From Strongyloides papillosus (Eukaryota > Nematoda > Chromadorea > Rhabditida > Strongyloididae): a stretch of 64,000 bases of DNA. Numbering within the stretch: position 1 is the stretch's first letter; every line of letters starts with the position of its first letter. The notes under the pieces were generated by a model. That model worked only from the letters and a program-made list of their open reading frames with translations, ran no database searches and was not told the DNA's origin. Location of the stretch: NCBI GenBank assembly GCA_005656395.1, contig SRSI01000004.1:496001-560000 (forward strand), in the 5' to 3' direction. The translations under genes and the position numbers were made by a program. Of this stretch, positions 62,358 through 64,000 are shown one piece after another.

Positions 62358-64000
62358 GACGAAATAAAAAGATTTAAATAGCGTAAATATAAATGCAAAC
62401 CTTTCCAGTAACTAAAATAAAAAAAATTATAAATGGTTGTAAATTAGTATAAAATAATATAATTAGTTATAGATTATAGGGATAAATAAAATATTAATGC
62501 AAATTTAGATAGTTAAAAACGGCAAAACATAAAAAGGAAATCATATTAGGAAGATTTATAGGGATGTATGATGTTAAGCACTAATAATATTTCTTAACTC
62601 TTAAATTCTATATTGTACTTTCTACATCATTACTATTTTCTATTAATTTTAGACCACATGGCAAATGTTAAGCCTACTTTTGTGGTACCTTATCCCTTTC
62701 TTTTCAATCATACCAATTAAACAATTTTAATTTATTTATGAAGAACCAATTACTATTCAAGCTGTTTGCATTCATATATATGCTAAAGACATTCTATGAT
62801 TAATTTCTCCTAATCACATCAACTAATAGGTACAATTAACAGTATCTAAAAACGCGATCGCTATCTTTTTATAATAAAATGGAGGAAAAAATGATAGAAT
62901 AATTTATATATATACTTAGAGTAAAAACAATAAACAAACAATCACATGAAAAGGAAGTAAAAATTTTAAGACAAAAGAGAAAACATTTGTTAATAGTTAA
63001 TAAAGTTCACAAGAAATATATGATATTGAAATAATAAAGATGTCCTCTCTTATGTCATGAAGACTTTAAACCTTTGGGAAATAAATATAAGGATGTGGAA
63101 AACATTGTTATTCATCATTTTATTATTACTACTATTTTTGTTTAATCAAACATAAAAACTTATATTCATCTTCTCAAATAAATAAAACATTAATTTACCA
63201 TACTTATCAGTAGCTTTAATATATTTTCACAAATTTTACTCTCATAAAGTATATTATATAAGATGGTTTCTACATATTTGATAAAATAAAATCTAACAAA
63301 AATACTTATAAAAAACAATTAAATGATTTAATATAACCGTTTATAAATATATATTAAAAGAATATTGTAAAATTGTAACATTCCATACAATATAATCTTC
63401 ATTTTTTTTTTGTTTTCTTTTAAAGTGTTATCATAAGGGAAATGAGATGGAAAATGATACATATATTAGTGGATATAATGACAAGTCTTTGTTGGCATAA
63501 TTTAAACATTAAAAGTCTCTCATTATAATAAATAGTTATTACTTTTTTCAATGAAATACAGGATTATATATTTTGTAAAGACAAGTTTTTTTCATTTTCA
63601 TGGATTATAAACTTTGACCATTACTCAGATTATTTGAGGGTAGCAAAGGTTGAATAAATAGGAAAAAAATATTTTTAAAGTTAAACACAGTTTAGTTTAA
63701 TAGGACTACTTTGATCAGTATACCTATAAATGCCTTGTGGTTGGTCTTTCAATTATCTAAATATTATAATTTTAATGTCACCATATTGAATGGTATATTA
63801 CATTACTTGTAATATTTTTTTTACAGTACTACAAAAAAGAATATTAAAAGCGATAAATAATTTGAAAAAAAGAAAAAAATGTTAAACAAAATGGACTAAA
63901 CATTTTTACTGTTTTTTTGTTATTTTTAAAATTTATAAAGAAATAGGGTTAAGAATGGTAAATTAATTTGTCTTAAAATCCTATTAATGTTATTTTTATA
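62358..64000. other. Upstream region of the PDZ-protein gene
   Basis: A TTTTATTTAG acceptor-like site (minus strand, about 62415-62424) precedes the first exon and could serve trans-splicing or an upstream exon. No RING or PDZ coding sequence was seen between here and the window end. Confidence 0.4.

Noticed and set aside
62854..62861. GCGATCGC palindrome
   Set aside because: A single 8-bp palindrome known as a repeat in cyanobacteria; one occurrence in 64 kb carries no meaning here.

Overview
The window looks like a nematode chromosome segment of very high A+T content. It has multi-exon genes whose introns are mostly 40-60 bp with GTAAGT/GTATGT donors and TTTYAG acceptors, plus nematode-type families: a MyoD/HLH-1 factor, a CYP33-like P450, and an astacin-like protein with EGF and CUB modules. 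The A+T richness and the astacin family suggest Strongyloides or a relative; the genus is inferred.

Layout. 1-5340 has no supported gene. 5341-6940 (-) is an HLH-1/MyoD orthologue with a 7-member E-box cluster upstream (7052-7496). 9329-11186 (-) is a cytochrome P450. 11187-24389 is a 13 kb gene desert. 24390-25325 (+) is a secreted or GPI-anchored EGF-repeat protein, facing 26224-28087 (-), a neuropeptide-type GPCR whose DRY motif is replaced. 31502-33063 (-) is a GLUT-type sugar transporter and 33765-35533 (-) a heparan sulfate glucuronyl C5-epimerase. 36405-43595 is a cluster of DNA-transposon remains, several nested. 44325-45486 (+) is a secreted astacin-EGF-CUB protein with all three zinc histidines and the catalytic glutamate replaced. 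46771-47694 is a palindromic mariner derivative. 50096-56874 is a three-level nest: a small long-TIR element holds a mariner, which holds a nearly intact Ty3/gypsy-type LTR retrotransposon. 58035-62357 (-) is a PDZRN3/4-like PDZ protein without a visible RING domain.

The host genes are not an operon or a pathway. They are separate genes for muscle fate, detoxification, signalling, sugar uptake and heparan sulfate modification. The most unusual system is the retrotransposon at 50506-55415. Its LTRs differ at one base in 215 and it has a perfect 5-bp target duplication. Its coding region runs from the LTR/PBS junction to the first bases of the other LTR. A second RNase H domain follows the integrase, while the usual RNase H after RT has lost catalytic residues. 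A stop codon within gag and a slippery T9 run in the integrase split the reading frame into three parts.

Exon models were read by eye from splice signals and frame continuity. Coordinates should be good to the base where the phase closes, but no transcript data were available.
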